A stretch of DNA of 64,000 nucleotides from SG8-30 sp963710135 (GCA_963710135.1 CAVPYY010000003.1:124001-188000), one strand, 5' to 3'; shown: positions 34,119 through 45,091, numbered from the stretch's first letter. The notes: generated by a model from the sequence alone, not told the origin. Numbers and translations are program-made.

Positions 34119-36812
34119 TCACTCGTCCGCCGGCGGCTCCGCCTGCAGGTCCAGCATCAGTTCCACCACCGAATCGTGGCGTCCGACGATGCGGAAGCCG
34201 CAGTCGCGCGCGAGATGCAGCATGCGCTCGTTGGTGGCGTAGGCCTCGCCGACCAGCCGCCGGGTGCCCCGGCTGCGGCAGTAGTCGATCAGCTTTGAGA
34301 GCAGCGCGGCCCCCAGCCCCAGACCCTTCATGTCCGAGCGAACGATGATCGCGAACTCCGCTTCGACGTTGTCCGGGTCGGCGTGGGCGCGCGCCACGCC
34401 CAGGGTCTCGGGATTGCCGTGCTCGTCGTCGGCCTCCGCGATGAAGGCCATCTCGCGCTCGTAGTCGATCTGTGTGAAGCGTGCCATCTCCGAGGGTGGC
34501 AGTTCGCGGATCATGCGGAAGAACCGCGCCTGCATGTCCGCCGGCGTGTTGCGGGCGACGAAGGCTTCGTGCTGCGCCCGGTCCTCGGGCCGGATCGGCC
34601 GCATCAGGATCCGCCTGCCCTGCAGCCCGACGTATTCCTCGAGCTCCTTCGGATAGGGCCGGATCGAGAAACGCTCCGTGCCGGTCGTACTGGCCGGCGC
34701 CACGCGCACCCGCGCGTCCAGCGCGATCACGCCACGCGCACTGGCCAGCAGCGGGTTGATGTCCAGCTCCACGATTTCCGGATGGTCCGCGGCCAGCTGC
34801 GAGAGCTGCACCAGCGCGAGCTGGACGGCCTGCAGGTCCGCCGGCGGCTGGTTGCGATAGCCGGCCAGCAATCGCGACACCCGCGTCCGGCCGATCAGTT
34901 CGCCGGCCAGCTTCATGTTGAGCGGCGGCAATGAAACCGCCCGGTCGGCGATGACCTCCACGGCCGTGCCGCCGCGGCCGAACAGGATCACGGGTCCGAA
35001 GACCTCGTCGTCGGCGATGCCGGCTATCAGTTCGACCGCATCGCCGCGCTCGATCATCGGCTGCACGGCAAAGCCGGTGATCTGCGCGTGAGGCGCCGCG
35101 GCGCCGACCCGCTCGATGATGGCTTCGCCGGCGCGGCGCAGCTCGGCCGCCCCGCGTATGCCGAGGACGACGCCGCCGACGTCCGACTTGTGGCTGATGT
35201 CGGGGGAGACCACCTTCAACACCAGCGGATAGCCGAGCGCGACCCCGGCCGCTTCGAGCTCGGCGACGCTCGCCACCACCCGCGTCTCCGCCACGGGAAT
35301 GCGGTAGGCGGCCAGCACCTGCTTGGCTTCCGCTTCGGTCAGCAGTTCGCGACCGGCGGCCAGCGCGCGCTCGATGACCGCCCGTGCAGCGCCCGGATCG
35401 GGCTCGAAGTCCTCGGGAATCGAGGCCGGCGCCTCGAGCAGCTGCTGCTGGTTGCGGTGATGCGCGACCAGGTGAAGGAAGGCGTTGACGGCCTCTTCCG
35501 GCGTGGCATAGGTCGGCGAGCCGGCACGGGTGATGATGGCATCGGCCTGGCTCAAGGCATCCGAACCCATCCAACAGGCCACGACCGGGCGTTTGCCGCG
35601 AGCCAGCACCGGCGCACATTCGCGCGCGATGGCCGCGGCGGGAACGATCGCCGTCGGCGCGTGAATCAGCAGCACCGCGTCGACGTCGGCATCGTCGAGC
35701 ACGATCTCCAGTGCGGCCGCATAACGGCTGGCCGGCGCATCGCCGATGATGTCGACCGGGTTGGCGCCGGACCAGCCGGCGGGCAGGACCGCGTCGAGGC
35801 GGGTAATCGTCGCGGCAGCCAGCTGCGCCAACTCGCCGCCACCCTCCACCAGCGCATCGGTCGCCATGATCGCCGGCCCGCCGCCGTTGCTGACGATCGC
35901 CAGCCGTCCGCCCCGCACGCCGCGAATCCGGGCCAGCACCTCGGCGGCATCGAACAGCTCCCGCGTCGTGTTCACCCGCAGCATGCCGGCGCGCCGGAAC
36001 GCGGCGTCGTAGACGTAGTCGCTGCCAGCGAGCGCGCCGGTATGCGAGGCGGCCGCGCGGGCGGCCTCGCTGCTGCGGCCGGCCTTCACCACGATCACCG
36101 GCTTGTTGCGCGAGGCCGTGCGGGCAGCCGAGAGGAACTCGCGCGCCGAGGTGACCGACTCCATGTATAGGAGGATCGCGCGGGTGCGGGCATCGCTCGC
36201 GAGGTAGTCCACCAGGTCGCCGAAATCGATGTCGGCGGCATTGCCGAGGGAGATGAAGTGCGAAAAGCCGATGCGGTTGGAGCGCGCCCAGTCGAGCATC
36301 GCCGTGGTCATGGCGCCCGACTGCGAGACGAAGGCGACGTCGCCGGGCAGCGCGTTGACGTGCGCGAAGCTGGCGTTCAGCCCGATGTCCGGCACCAGCA
36401 CGCCGACGCAGTTCGGGCCCAGCACGCGCAGCGTGGTCGGTCGCGCCGCGTCGAGCATGGCCTGCTGCGCACTGCGGCCATCCTCCATGTGCACCCGCTC
36501 GAGACCGGCGGAGATGACGATGACGGCGTGGGTGCCGCGCTCGGCCAGTTCGGTCACCAGGCCAGGTACGGTCGCCGGCGGCGTGCAGATCACCGCCAGG
36601 TCGGGTGCCTGCGGCAGCCGGGCGACGCTGCGATAGGCGCGCTCGCCGGCAATCACGGTGTGGCGCACGTTGACCGGCCAGACCGGACCGCCGAAACCAC
36701 CCGCCAGCATGTTGCGAATGACCGTTGCGCCGACGCTTTGCGGACGATCGGAGGCGCCGATGACGGCGACCGACTCGGGACGAAGCAGGCTCTGGAGGTA
36801 ACGGGTACTCAT
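34119..36812 (-). CDS. pat: Pat/YfiQ-type protein lysine acetyltransferase (acyl-CoA synthetase-like plus GNAT)
   Basis: The 897-residue protein has the YfiQ order: CoA-binding Rossmann domain (PESVAVIGASDRPQSVGATV), succinyl-CoA-ligase-like domains (GVLVPDIGLNASFAHVNALP, AFVSQSGAMTTAMLDW), an ATP-grasp domain from about residue 480 (LVLKVVSPDISHKSDVGGVV) and a C-terminal GNAT domain from about 730 (RPIRPEDRAQHEAFVARNTP, then GLGLGAALLSKLIDYCRSRG as acetyl-CoA loop). Pat proteins acetylate and inactivate acetyl-CoA synthetase and other enzymes. A His in the succinyl-CoA-ligase part, needed for ADP-forming acetyl-CoA synthetase activity, was not located with confidence. Confidence 0.9.
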   Translation of the reverse strand: MSTRYLQSLLRPESVAVIGASDRPQSVGATVIRNMLAGGFGGPVWPVNVRHTVIAGERAYRSVARLPQAPDLAVICTPPATVPGLVTELAERGTHAVIVISAGLERVHMEDGRSAQQAMLDAARPTTLRVLGPNCVGVLVPDIGLNASFAHVNALPGDVAFVSQSGAMTTAMLDWARSNRIGFSHFISLGNAADIDFGDLVDYLASDARTRAILLYMESVTSAREFLSAARTASRNKPVIVVKAGRSSEAARAAASHTGALAGSDYVYDAAFRRAGMLRVNTTRELFDAAEVLARIRGVRGGRLAIVSNGGGPAIMATDALVEGGGELAQLAAATITRLDAVLPAGWSGANPVDIIGDAPASRYAAALEIVLDDADVDAVLLIHAPTAIVPAAAIARECAPVLARGKRPVVACWMGSDALSQADAIITRAGSPTYATPEEAVNAFLHLVAHHRNQQQLLEAPASIPEDFEPDPGAARAVIERALAAGRELLTEAEAKQVLAAYRIPVAETRVVASVAELEAAGVALGYPLVLKVVSPDISHKSDVGGVVLGIRGAAELRRAGEAIIERVGAAAPHAQITGFAVQPMIERGDAVELIAGIADDEVFGPVILFGRGGTAVEVIADRAVSLPPLNMKLAGELIGRTRVSRLLAGYRNQPPADLQAVQLALVQLSQLAADHPEIVELDINPLLASARGVIALDARVRVAPASTTGTERFSIRPYPKELEEYVGLQGRRILMRPIRPEDRAQHEAFVARNTPADMQARFFRMIRELPPSEMARFTQIDYEREMAFIAEADDEHGNPETLGVARAHADPDNVEAEFAIIVRSDMKGLGLGAALLSKLIDYCRSRGTRRLVGEAYATNERMLHLARDCGFRIVGRHDSVVELMLDLQAEPPADE

Positions 36813-36855
36813 GATGATGGATGTCGCATCAGGTCCGCGCCGCGCCGGATGGGTC

Positions 36856-37503
36856 TCACTGGCGGGGCTGCGCTTCCCAAGGCTGCGTCAGCACCTCGGC
36901 TTCATTGCCGGGGTCGCTATCGCGGCCCAGCATGCGCTTCAGTACGCTGCGCGCGGCGTCCACGCCCTCCTTGTTTACGGCCGAGAACAGCTGCGCAGAC
37001 GCCGCCTCGCCGAGTTCCGCCTGCGCCCGGCTGAGCGTCTGGCGCGCCTCGTTGCGCCCGAGTTTGTCGCACTTGGACAGCAGCACGTGGACCAGACAGC
37101 CGCGCGAGCGGGCCATTTCCACCATGCGCCAGTCCGACTCCGCCAGCGGTCGCCGGCAATCCATGACCACGAACAGGCCACGCAGCGAGCTGCGCGAACC
37201 GAAGTACGCGTCCATCAGGTGGCGCCAGTGCTCGCGCATGGCCGGCGGGACCTTGGCGAAGCCGTATCCGGGCAGGTCCACCAGCCGGCTGCCGGGGCTC
37301 AGCTCGAAGAAGTTGACCAGCTGGGTCCTGCCCGGTGTCTTGCTGGTCCGGGCCAGGTCGCGACGGTTCACGATCGCGTTGATGGCGCTCGACTTGCCGC
37401 TATTGGAACGTCCGGCGAACGCCACTTCAGCCCCGAAATCCTCGCAAAAGCCCGCGGCGTCCTGGGCAGAGGTGAGGAACCGGACGTGCGGATAGACGGA
37501 CAT
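36856..37503 (-). CDS. engB: Ribosome-biogenesis GTPase EngB (YihA/YsxC)
   Basis: The 215-residue GTPase starts at the ATG giving MSVYPHVRFLTSAQD. It has G1 AFAGRSNSGKSSAIN, G2/G3 TSKTPGRTQLVNFFEL with DLPGYGFAKV, and G4 LLSKCDKL. It is needed for large-subunit assembly. It is divergent from cytochrome c4, the common gammaproteobacterial arrangement. polA, its usual other neighbour, is separated by the sRNA locus, the EthD gene and the Pat gene. Confidence 0.95.
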   Translation of the reverse strand: MSVYPHVRFLTSAQDAAGFCEDFGAEVAFAGRSNSGKSSAINAIVNRRDLARTSKTPGRTQLVNFFELSPGSRLVDLPGYGFAKVPPAMREHWRHLMDAYFGSRSSLRGLFVVMDCRRPLAESDWRMVEMARSRGCLVHVLLSKCDKLGRNEARQTLSRAQAELGEAASAQLFSAVNKEGVDAARSVLKRMLGRDSDPGNEAEVLTQPWEAQPRQ

Positions 37504-37613
37504 TTCGCGAACTCGACGCCGGACCTTGAGGCTTGCGTATAATGCCCGGCGCCGCTCTCGACCGTCCAACCGGGATCGCCGAAGCGCCGAAAACCCCTGA
37601 TGGAGCGTCTGCC

Positions 37614-38219
37614 GTGAAGAACTGGATCGTCGCCCTTGCCCTCTTCGCCACCGCCACCCCCGCATTCGCTGCGGTGACCGGCGACCCCGAGGCGGGCGCG
37701 CAGAAGTCGCTGGTTTGCGGCGCCTGCCACGGCATGGACGGCAACAGCATCAACCCGGAGTGGCCGAACCTGGCGGGCCAGCACGCCAGCTACATCGCCG
37801 CCCAGCTCGCGCTGTTCAAGCAGGGCATCCGCAACAACATGATCATGATGCCAAACGCCATGTTGCTCTCCGAGCAGGATATGGCCGACCTGGCGGCGTA
37901 CTTTTCCCGGCAGAAGCTGACCGGCCTGGAAGCCGACCCTTCGCTGTTCGAGGCCGGCCAGAAGCTGTATCGCGCCGGTGATACGGCCCGCAACGTGCCG
38001 GCGTGCATCGGCTGCCATGGGCCGCAGGGCAAGGGCAATGGCCCGGCCATGTACCCCGCCTTGCGTGCCCAGCACTCGCTGTACACGTACATACAGCTGA
38101 AGGCCTACGCTTCGGGCGAACGCAAGCCCGTCAGCAACGAGATCATGCAGAACATCGCCTCGAGGCTGACCGACGAGGAAATGCGCGCGGTGTCTTCCTA
38201 CGTGCAGGGCCTGCGCTAG
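37614..38219 (+). CDS. Diheme cytochrome c4
   Basis: This 201-residue periplasmic protein starts at GTG (VKNWIVALALFATATPAFA, signal peptide cleaved near residue 19-20). The two heme sites are CGACH (residues 35-39) and CIGCH (131-135), each with a following axial Met region (NNMIMMPNAM; NEIMQNIASRL). It donates electrons to terminal oxidases. The gene order engB(-)/c4(+)/dsbA(+) is conserved in Pseudomonas and relatives. Confidence 0.95.
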   Translation: MKNWIVALALFATATPAFAAVTGDPEAGAQKSLVCGACHGMDGNSINPEWPNLAGQHASYIAAQLALFKQGIRNNMIMMPNAMLLSEQDMADLAAYFSRQKLTGLEADPSLFEAGQKLYRAGDTARNVPACIGCHGPQGKGNGPAMYPALRAQHSLYTYIQLKAYASGERKPVSNEIMQNIASRLTDEEMRAVSSYVQGLR

Positions 38220-38302
38220 CGAACGGCCCGGCGGCGGGCAGGGCGTGAACTTGCGGGCGCGAGCATGATCCAAGCGTCGTTCGCCTATCGGGGAGTTCAT
38301 CG

Positions 38303-39178
38303 ATGAAACGACTTATTCCATGCGCACTGCTGGCATTGGCCCTCGCCGCCTGCGGCGGCCAGCAGCCGGAAACACCGCAGCCGTCGGCGGCCGCACCGGC
38401 TCCAGCGACCGCCGAGCCCGCCGACACCACCGCCGCACCGCCCGCGGCGGAACCGGACACCAGCGCGCTGCCCGAGTCCGCCAATGACGGCGAGACGGTC
38501 GAGGAAACGACCTCGTCCGTGAGCCCGATCGCGGCGGCCGTTGCGGCCAATACGCGCACCACCCCCGCCCCGGCGATGCGCTGGAAGGCGGGCCAGCACT
38601 ATGCGCTGCTGCCGGCCGCGCAGCCGGTATCGGTTGGTCCGGGCCAGGTCGAGGTCACCGAGATCTTCTGGTACGGCTGCGGGCACTGCTACACGCTCGA
38701 GCCGCGTCTGGCAGCCTGGTCCAAGAGCGGCAAGCCCGACTACGTCAAGGTCGTGCGCATGCCGGTGGTGTGGAACGACGTCACCCGCGAGGACGCACGC
38801 CTGTTCTACACGCTCGAGGCCCTCGACAAGGTCGAAGCGCTGCATCTGGCGGTCTTCCGCGAGCTGCATGATCGGCGCAGCGAGTTGACGGTCCGGCTCG
38901 GCAACGGCGTGGACCAGGCGGCCACCGAAAGGAAGACCCGCGCGTTCCTGGAAAAGAACGGCGTCAGTGCCGAGGACTTCAACAAGGTCTACCGCTCGTT
39001 CGCCGTCGAGGGCAAGTTGCGGCAGGCGGAGAATCTCTCCAAGCGCTACATGGCCGACCATACCCCCATGGCCGTCGTGCAGGGCAAGTACATGACGGAC
39101 GTCGGCATGGCCGGCGGCTACGACACGTTCTTCGAGATCCTGAACGACCTGGCCGCGCGCGAACGCAGCGGCGGCTGA
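38303..39178 (+). CDS. dsbA: DsbA-type thiol:disulfide oxidoreductase lipoprotein with long linker
   Basis: This 291-residue protein has a lipoprotein signal (LALALAAC, Cys17) and a 75-residue Ala/Pro/Glu-rich linker before the thioredoxin-fold domain. The active site is EIFWYGCGHCYTLEPRL with CGHC at 126-129. The cis-Pro loop is TPMAVVQGKY. E. coli DsbA is soluble with CPHC; lipid-anchored DsbA forms are known in Xanthomonas and Neisseria. It introduces disulfides into periplasmic proteins and lies 83 bp after cytochrome c4. Confidence 0.92.
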   Translation: MKRLIPCALLALALAACGGQQPETPQPSAAAPAPATAEPADTTAAPPAAEPDTSALPESANDGETVEETTSSVSPIAAAVAANTRTTPAPAMRWKAGQHYALLPAAQPVSVGPGQVEVTEIFWYGCGHCYTLEPRLAAWSKSGKPDYVKVVRMPVVWNDVTREDARLFYTLEALDKVEALHLAVFRELHDRRSELTVRLGNGVDQAATERKTRAFLEKNGVSAEDFNKVYRSFAVEGKLRQAENLSKRYMADHTPMAVVQGKYMTDVGMAGGYDTFFEILNDLAARERSGG

Positions 39179-39262
39179 GGCCACGGTACCAGCCCCCGCG
39201 GAGCCGGCCGCGGGGGCGACGCCAACGGCGGGTGCCAGGCGAGTGCTGGTCTGGAGTCCGCC

Positions 39263-40235
39263 ATGTTGAATTGCTTCGTTCCCGAACCCGGTGGCCTGAC
39301 CCGTCTCGAGCCGCAGCCGGCGGTCATTCCCGAGCATTGCCTGTGGGTCGACCTGCTCGAGCCGACGCTCGAGGAAGAACGCGCCGTCGAGCGTTTCCTC
39401 GCCATCGAAGTGCCGACCCGCGAAGAGATGCGGGAGATCGAGACCTCCAACCGTCTCTACGAGGAGGACGGCGCGCTGTACATGACCACGACGGTGGTCA
39501 CCCGCATCGACACCGACCGGCCGGAGGCCGCGGCGCTCACCTTCATCCTGGTGCGCAACAAGCTGATCACGAATCGCTACCACGACCCGCTGCCGTTCAG
39601 GCGCTTCATCGCCTACGCGCAGCGTCATCCCGCCGCCGCGAGTTCTGCGCCGGCCATACTCGCCGGCCTGCTCGAAGCGGTGATCGAGCGCAGCGCCGAC
39701 GTGCTCGAGCGCGTCGGCGCGGACCTCGACGAGCTGTCCGCCGGCATCTTCGCGCCGCCACGACGGCGCGGCAACGTGTCGCGCGACATGCGCGCGGTCA
39801 TGCAGCGGATCGGGCGCATCGGCGACCTGATCTCCAAGTCCCGCGAGAGCCTGGTGAGCCTCGGCCGGCTGCTGACGTTCGTGCAGCAAAGCGGCGCCGT
39901 CAACATGCCGCCAGGACATGCGCGCGCGCTTCAAGACGCTGTCGCGCGACGTGCTGGCCCTCTCGGACCACGCCTCGTTCGTCAACAACAAGACCTCGTT
40001 CATGCTCGAGGCAACGCTCGGCCTGATCAACATCGAGCAGAACGACATCATCAAGATCTTCTCGGTCGCCGCGGTGGTGTTCCTGCCGCCGACGCTGATC
40101 GCGAGCATCTACGGCATGAACTTCCACTTCATGCCGGAACTCGACTGGCACCTCGGCTACCCGCTGGCGCTGCTGCTGATGGTGGTGTCGGCGATCCTGC
40201 CCTACCTGCTGTTCAAGCGGCGCGGCTGGCTGTAG
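39263..40235 (+). CDS. corA: CorA-family magnesium/metal transporter, one frameshift
   Basis: The repaired protein is about 323 residues. The N-terminal cytoplasmic domain (LWVDLLEPTLEEERAVERFL, REEMREIETSNRLYEEDG) leads to a long helix (RDMRAVMQRIGRIGDLISKS). The two C-terminal membrane helices include the pore motif YGMNFHFMPELDWHLGYPL. The frame gains one base at about 39911 (NMP/QDMRARFKTLSRD) in a CCGCC run; both sides are good CorA sequence, so an indel error is likely. The track-length frame beyond 40235 is artefactual. Confidence 0.92.
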
Positions 40236-40258
40236 CGCGATTCATGGCGCCAACGACC

Positions 40259-40281
40259 GAGGCCCTCCATTGGAGGGCCTC
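40259..40281. terminator. Possible bidirectional hairpin between corA and tRNA-Arg
   Basis: GAGGCCCTCC and GGAGGGCCTC form a perfect 10-bp stem around a 3-base loop, lying 24 bp after the corA stop and 11 bp beyond the tRNA 3' end. Neither side has a clear T tract, so it is a weak terminator call. Confidence 0.5.
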
Positions 40282-40291
40282 GTGGTCTGTC

Positions 40292-40368
<77 letters not shown>

Positions 40369-40445
40369 ATTGATCGTGGCGGTCGGGAGGGCGAGCCATT
40401 CCCAGAATCCGCGTCACACCGGCCAGCTGGACCGGTGGGGGCGCA

Positions 40446-40476
40446 ATTCTAGCGGCCCGCGGCGAATCGCGTCCAA
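40446..40476 (-). promoter_or_regulatory. Weak candidate promoter of tRNA-Arg
   Basis: On the minus strand TTGGAC (40471-40476) and TAGAAT (40446-40451) lie 19 bp apart, about 80 bp ahead of the tRNA. Spacing is longer than optimal. Confidence 0.35.
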
Positions 40477-40542
40477 TCCTCACCTTCCGCCCCGCGGCGC
40501 CCCGCCGCTATACTTCGCGGCCGATTCGCGGCACGCCCGGCG

Positions 40543-41053
40543 GTGACAGCAGTGAGCAAGCAGGACGACCATTTCTTCAACGTTTTCAGCATGGTGCTGG
40601 GAATCCTCGTGGCGATCACGATCGCGATCTTCGCGCTGTCGAAAGTCGTCGGCGGCGGCATCGCGGATCGGCATTCCGCGCAGGATCCGCTGCTGCAGGC
40701 GCAGATCGTCGAGCGCATCAGGCCCTTCGGCCAGGTGGCGGTGGCCGGCGCGGACAACTCGGCGCTCAGCATTGCTCCCGCCGTGGCCGAAACGGTCGCC
40801 GTAGTCGCGGCCATCCCGACCACCGCGGAAGAGGTCTACAAGGCGGTCTGCTCGGTCTGTCACACCGCCGGCATCGGCGGCGCGCCGAAGAGCGGCGACA
40901 AGGCCGCGTGGGCGCCGCGCATCGCGCAAGGCGCGGACACGCTGCACAAGCATGCCATCGAAGGGTTCATGGGCAAGGCCGGCTACATGCCGCCCAAGGG
41001 CGGCCGTGCGGACTTGAGCGACGAGTCGGTGATGGCCGCCACCGACTACATGG

Positions 41054-41070
<17 letters not shown>
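40543..41070 (+). CDS. Membrane-anchored cytochrome c5-type protein
   Basis: The protein has 175 residues from GTG at 40543; a second GTG at 40552 (VSKQDDHFFNVFSM) is also plausible. One N-terminal membrane helix (MVLGILVAITIAIFALSKVV) is followed by a linker and a single c5-like heme domain: YKAVCSVCHTAGIGGAPKSG (heme site CSVCH) and GKAGYMPPKGGRADLSDESV with the axial Met. The MPPKGG motif is typical of class I c5. It likely carries electrons in respiration at the membrane surface. Confidence 0.9.
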
Positions 41071-42595
<1,525 letters not shown>

Positions 42596-42635
42596 GCCCG
42601 CCCCGGCCACGCGCCGCGGCGGCGAGCGGCACGCC

Positions 42636-42887
42636 TCAGCCCGGTTCGCGCGCCTCGAGTTCGCGCAGCCGGGACTCCAGCTCCTCCAGACGCTCGCGCG
42701 CCCGGCGCAGGACGCCGCTTTGCACGTCGAATTCCTGGCGCGTCACCAGTTCCAGCCGGGCCAGCCCGGACTGCAGCACGGCGCGAAAGTTGGCCGCCAG
42801 GTCGTCGCGCACCGCGGTGACCCCGGGTGGCACGCTGTCGGCCAGCCGGCGGGCCAGATCGTCGAGGTTCTTCGGGTCGAAACTCAT
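42636..42887 (-). CDS. ubiK: Ubiquinone biosynthesis accessory factor UbiK (BMFP family)
   Basis: This 83-residue protein begins MSFDPKNLDDLARRLADSVP, the BMFP signature, followed by an amphipathic helix and a C-terminal coiled coil (RERLEELESRLRELEAREPG). UbiK supports the aerobic ubiquinone complex with UbiJ. It precedes comM on the same strand and is divergent from glnK-amtB, the order found in Pseudomonas. Confidence 0.9.
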   Translation of the reverse strand: MSFDPKNLDDLARRLADSVPPGVTAVRDDLAANFRAVLQSGLARLELVTRQEFDVQSGVLRRARERLEELESRLRELEAREPG

Positions 42888-42973
42888 CGGCAGGCTCCTG
42901 TGAGCCGCAAGGATCGGTGTCGGCAGCCCGGGCGTCAAGCAACGCCCCGGATTCAGGCAGGCGGCCTGCCATG

Positions 42974-42992
42974 GTGCCCCAAAACAGGGCAC
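42974..42992. promoter_or_regulatory. Dyad GTGCCC-N7-GGGCAC upstream of the glnK promoter
   Basis: Six-base arms are perfect around an A-rich centre, about 65 bp upstream of the sigma-54 element. Position suits an activator site, but the orientation of half sites is not the canonical NtrC GCAC-N-GTGC, so the binding protein is uncertain. Confidence 0.4.
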
Positions 42993-43053
42993 ACGGACTT
43001 CCGGCCGCGCCGCATCGGCCTTTCAAGCCCTTGATCTGCCGACCGATTCGACG

Positions 43054-43069
43054 TGGCACGGAAGCTGCA
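43054..43069 (+). promoter_or_regulatory. Sigma-54 (RpoN) promoter of glnK-amtB
   Basis: TGGCACGGAAGCTGCA matches the consensus TGGCAC-N5-TTGCA at all but one base, with -24 GG and -12 GC in correct spacing. It lies about 75 bp ahead of glnK, which is RpoN/NtrC controlled in relatives. Confidence 0.85.
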
Positions 43070-43145
43070 CTCACGGCTGGGCAGGCTAAGGCCACATGGG
43101 TGCGATCGGGACGCGGGAATCGGGTGCAAGGAGACAGATTTGGCC

Positions 43146-43484
43146 GTGAAGCTGATCACCGCACTCATTCGCCCGCACCGTCTGGACGACGTCCGGGCAG
43201 CCGTCGCGAAGATGGGCCTGGAAGGGCTCACGGTGATCGAGACCGCCGAGTACGGATCCGACGTACCCCGGACCGAGGTGTATCGGGGCGCCGAGTACCG
43301 CGATGAGTGGCACCCGCGGATCCAGGTCGAGATCGTCGTCGACGACATGCTCGCCGACCAGGTGACCGAAGCGATCTGCAACCTCGCCCGGACCGGGCGA
43401 GCCGGAGATGGAAGGGTGTTCGTGTGCGGACTGACCGAAGCAGTCCGGATACGGACAGGGGAAACCGGAGTGGCGGCACTGTGA
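43146..43484 (+). CDS. glnK: PII nitrogen regulatory protein GlnK
   Basis: The GTG at 43146 gives the standard 112-residue PII, MKLITALIRPHRLDDVRAAV. A TTG six bases upstream is closer to the AAGGAG site and cannot be excluded. The T-loop YRGAEYRDEW carries the uridylylated Tyr51 at exactly the expected position. The B-loop TGRAGDGRVFV binds ATP/2-oxoglutarate. It controls the ammonium channel AmtB encoded just downstream, behind a sigma-54 promoter. Confidence 0.95.
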   Translation: MKLITALIRPHRLDDVRAAVAKMGLEGLTVIETAEYGSDVPRTEVYRGAEYRDEWHPRIQVEIVVDDMLADQVTEAICNLARTGRAGDGRVFVCGLTEAVRIRTGETGVAAL

Positions 43485-43552
43485 AGGCCAGGCGCCACGA
43501 AGAGCACTGAATCTAGAACCGATTGGGGCACGCTGACCGCTGGAGGACACCT

Positions 43553-45052
43553 GTGAGAACGTCGACAAGCAACTCATCGCCGACCGCCGCCCTGCGGCAA
43601 CCGCGCGCCACCGCCGGCCAGTTGTCCTGGCGCGGCGTCGTGGCGCTCTTCGCAATGCTGGCAACCGTTGCCGCAGTGCTGCTCACGACGCCAGCGACGG
43701 CGCAGGACGTTGTCGAGGAGACGGCAACGATCGAAGTCATGACGGATGCGCCAGAAGCCGTGGCGGAAGTCGTCGAGACCACCGAGGAGGCGGCCGAGGA
43801 AGCCGCGCCGACCGCCGACACCGGCGATACCGCCTGGATGATCACGGCCACGGTACTGGTGCTGTTCATGACCATTCCCGGACTGTCGCTGTTCTATGCC
43901 GGCATGGTCAGACAGAAGAACGCGCTGTCGGTCCTGATGCAGTGCTTCGCCATTACCGGCATGATTTCCGTGCTGTGGATGGTCTACGGTTACAGCCTGG
44001 CCTTCGACACCAGCGGCATGGAGGCAGGGGTGCTGAACCTGCGATCCATAGTCGGCGGGCTGGACCTCGCGATGATGTCGAGCATCACGGTGGACTCGCT
44101 CACCGGCACCATTCCGGAGTCGGTCTTCGCGACCTTCCAGATGACTTTCGCGATCATCACGCCGGCACTGATCGTCGGCGCGTTCGCGGAGCGCATGAAG
44201 TTCTCGGCCATGCTGCTGTTCAGCGCGCTGTGGTTTACGTTCGTCTACGCGCCGATGACCCACATGGTCTGGAGCGGTGACGGCGCGCTGATGTGGGACT
44301 GGGGCGTGCTCGACTTCGCGGGCGGCACGGTGGTGCACATCAACGCCGGCATCGCCGGCCTGGTGGCGGCGCTGGTGCTCGGCAAGCGCAAGGGCTATCC
44401 GACAACCCCCATGCCTCCGCACAGCCTGGTGATGACCGTCATCGGCGCCTCGATGCTGTGGGTCGGCTGGTTCGGCTTCAACGCCGGCAGCGCGGTCGCC
44501 GCCAACGGCACCGCCGGCATGGCGATGCTGGTCACCCAGATCGCCACCGCAACCGCGGCGCTCGCCTGGATGTTCAGCGAGTGGATCTCGCACGGCAAGC
44601 CGAGCGTGCTCGGCATCGTCTCGGGCGCCGTCGCGGGGCTGGTCGCCATCACTCCCGCCTCGGGCAGCGCCGGCCCGGCCGGGGCCCTGCTGATCGGCCT
44701 GTCGGCCGGCGTGCTGTGCTTCCTGGCCTCGACCAAGCTCAAGCGGGCGCTGGGCTACGACGACTCGCTGGACGTGTTCGGGGTGCACGCCGTCGGCGGC
44801 ATCGTGGGCGCGATCCTCACGGGCGTCTGCGCCGGCGCGCTGGGCGGCATCGGCCTGGCCGAGGGCATGACCATCGGCTCGCAGGTCTGGGTGCAGACCA
44901 AGAGCGTGCTCTTCACCATCGTGTTCAGCGGCGTGCTGACGCTGGTGATCCTGAAGATCGTGGACGTCGTCCTCGGACTGCGCGTCAGCCCCGACCAGGA
45001 GAGCCAGGGCCTCGACCTCGCCCTGCACGACGAGCGCGCTTACAACAACTGA
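43553..45052 (+). CDS. amtB: Ammonium transporter AmtB
   Basis: The 499-residue protein starts at GTG with TGGAGGACACC upstream. The long N-terminus has a cleavable signal (VALFAMLATVAAVLLTTPATAQ, about residues 30-51) and an acidic linker. Eleven membrane helices follow, with AWMITATVLVLFMTIPGLSL, FAERMKFSAMLLFSALWFTF, DFAGGTVVHINAGIAGLVAA (twin-His first), and DVFGVHAVGGIVGAILTGV (second His). It conducts ammonium and is blocked by GlnK. Confidence 0.96.
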   Translation: MRTSTSNSSPTAALRQPRATAGQLSWRGVVALFAMLATVAAVLLTTPATAQDVVEETATIEVMTDAPEAVAEVVETTEEAAEEAAPTADTGDTAWMITATVLVLFMTIPGLSLFYAGMVRQKNALSVLMQCFAITGMISVLWMVYGYSLAFDTSGMEAGVLNLRSIVGGLDLAMMSSITVDSLTGTIPESVFATFQMTFAIITPALIVGAFAERMKFSAMLLFSALWFTFVYAPMTHMVWSGDGALMWDWGVLDFAGGTVVHINAGIAGLVAALVLGKRKGYPTTPMPPHSLVMTVIGASMLWVGWFGFNAGSAVAANGTAGMAMLVTQIATATAALAWMFSEWISHGKPSVLGIVSGAVAGLVAITPASGSAGPAGALLIGLSAGVLCFLASTKLKRALGYDDSLDVFGVHAVGGIVGAILTGVCAGALGGIGLAEGMTIGSQVWVQTKSVLFTIVFSGVLTLVILKIVDVVLGLRVSPDQESQGLDLALHDERAYNN

Positions 45053-45091
45053 AGAGGGCGGCACCGCGGGCCAGGGAGGGCCCAGGAGCCA

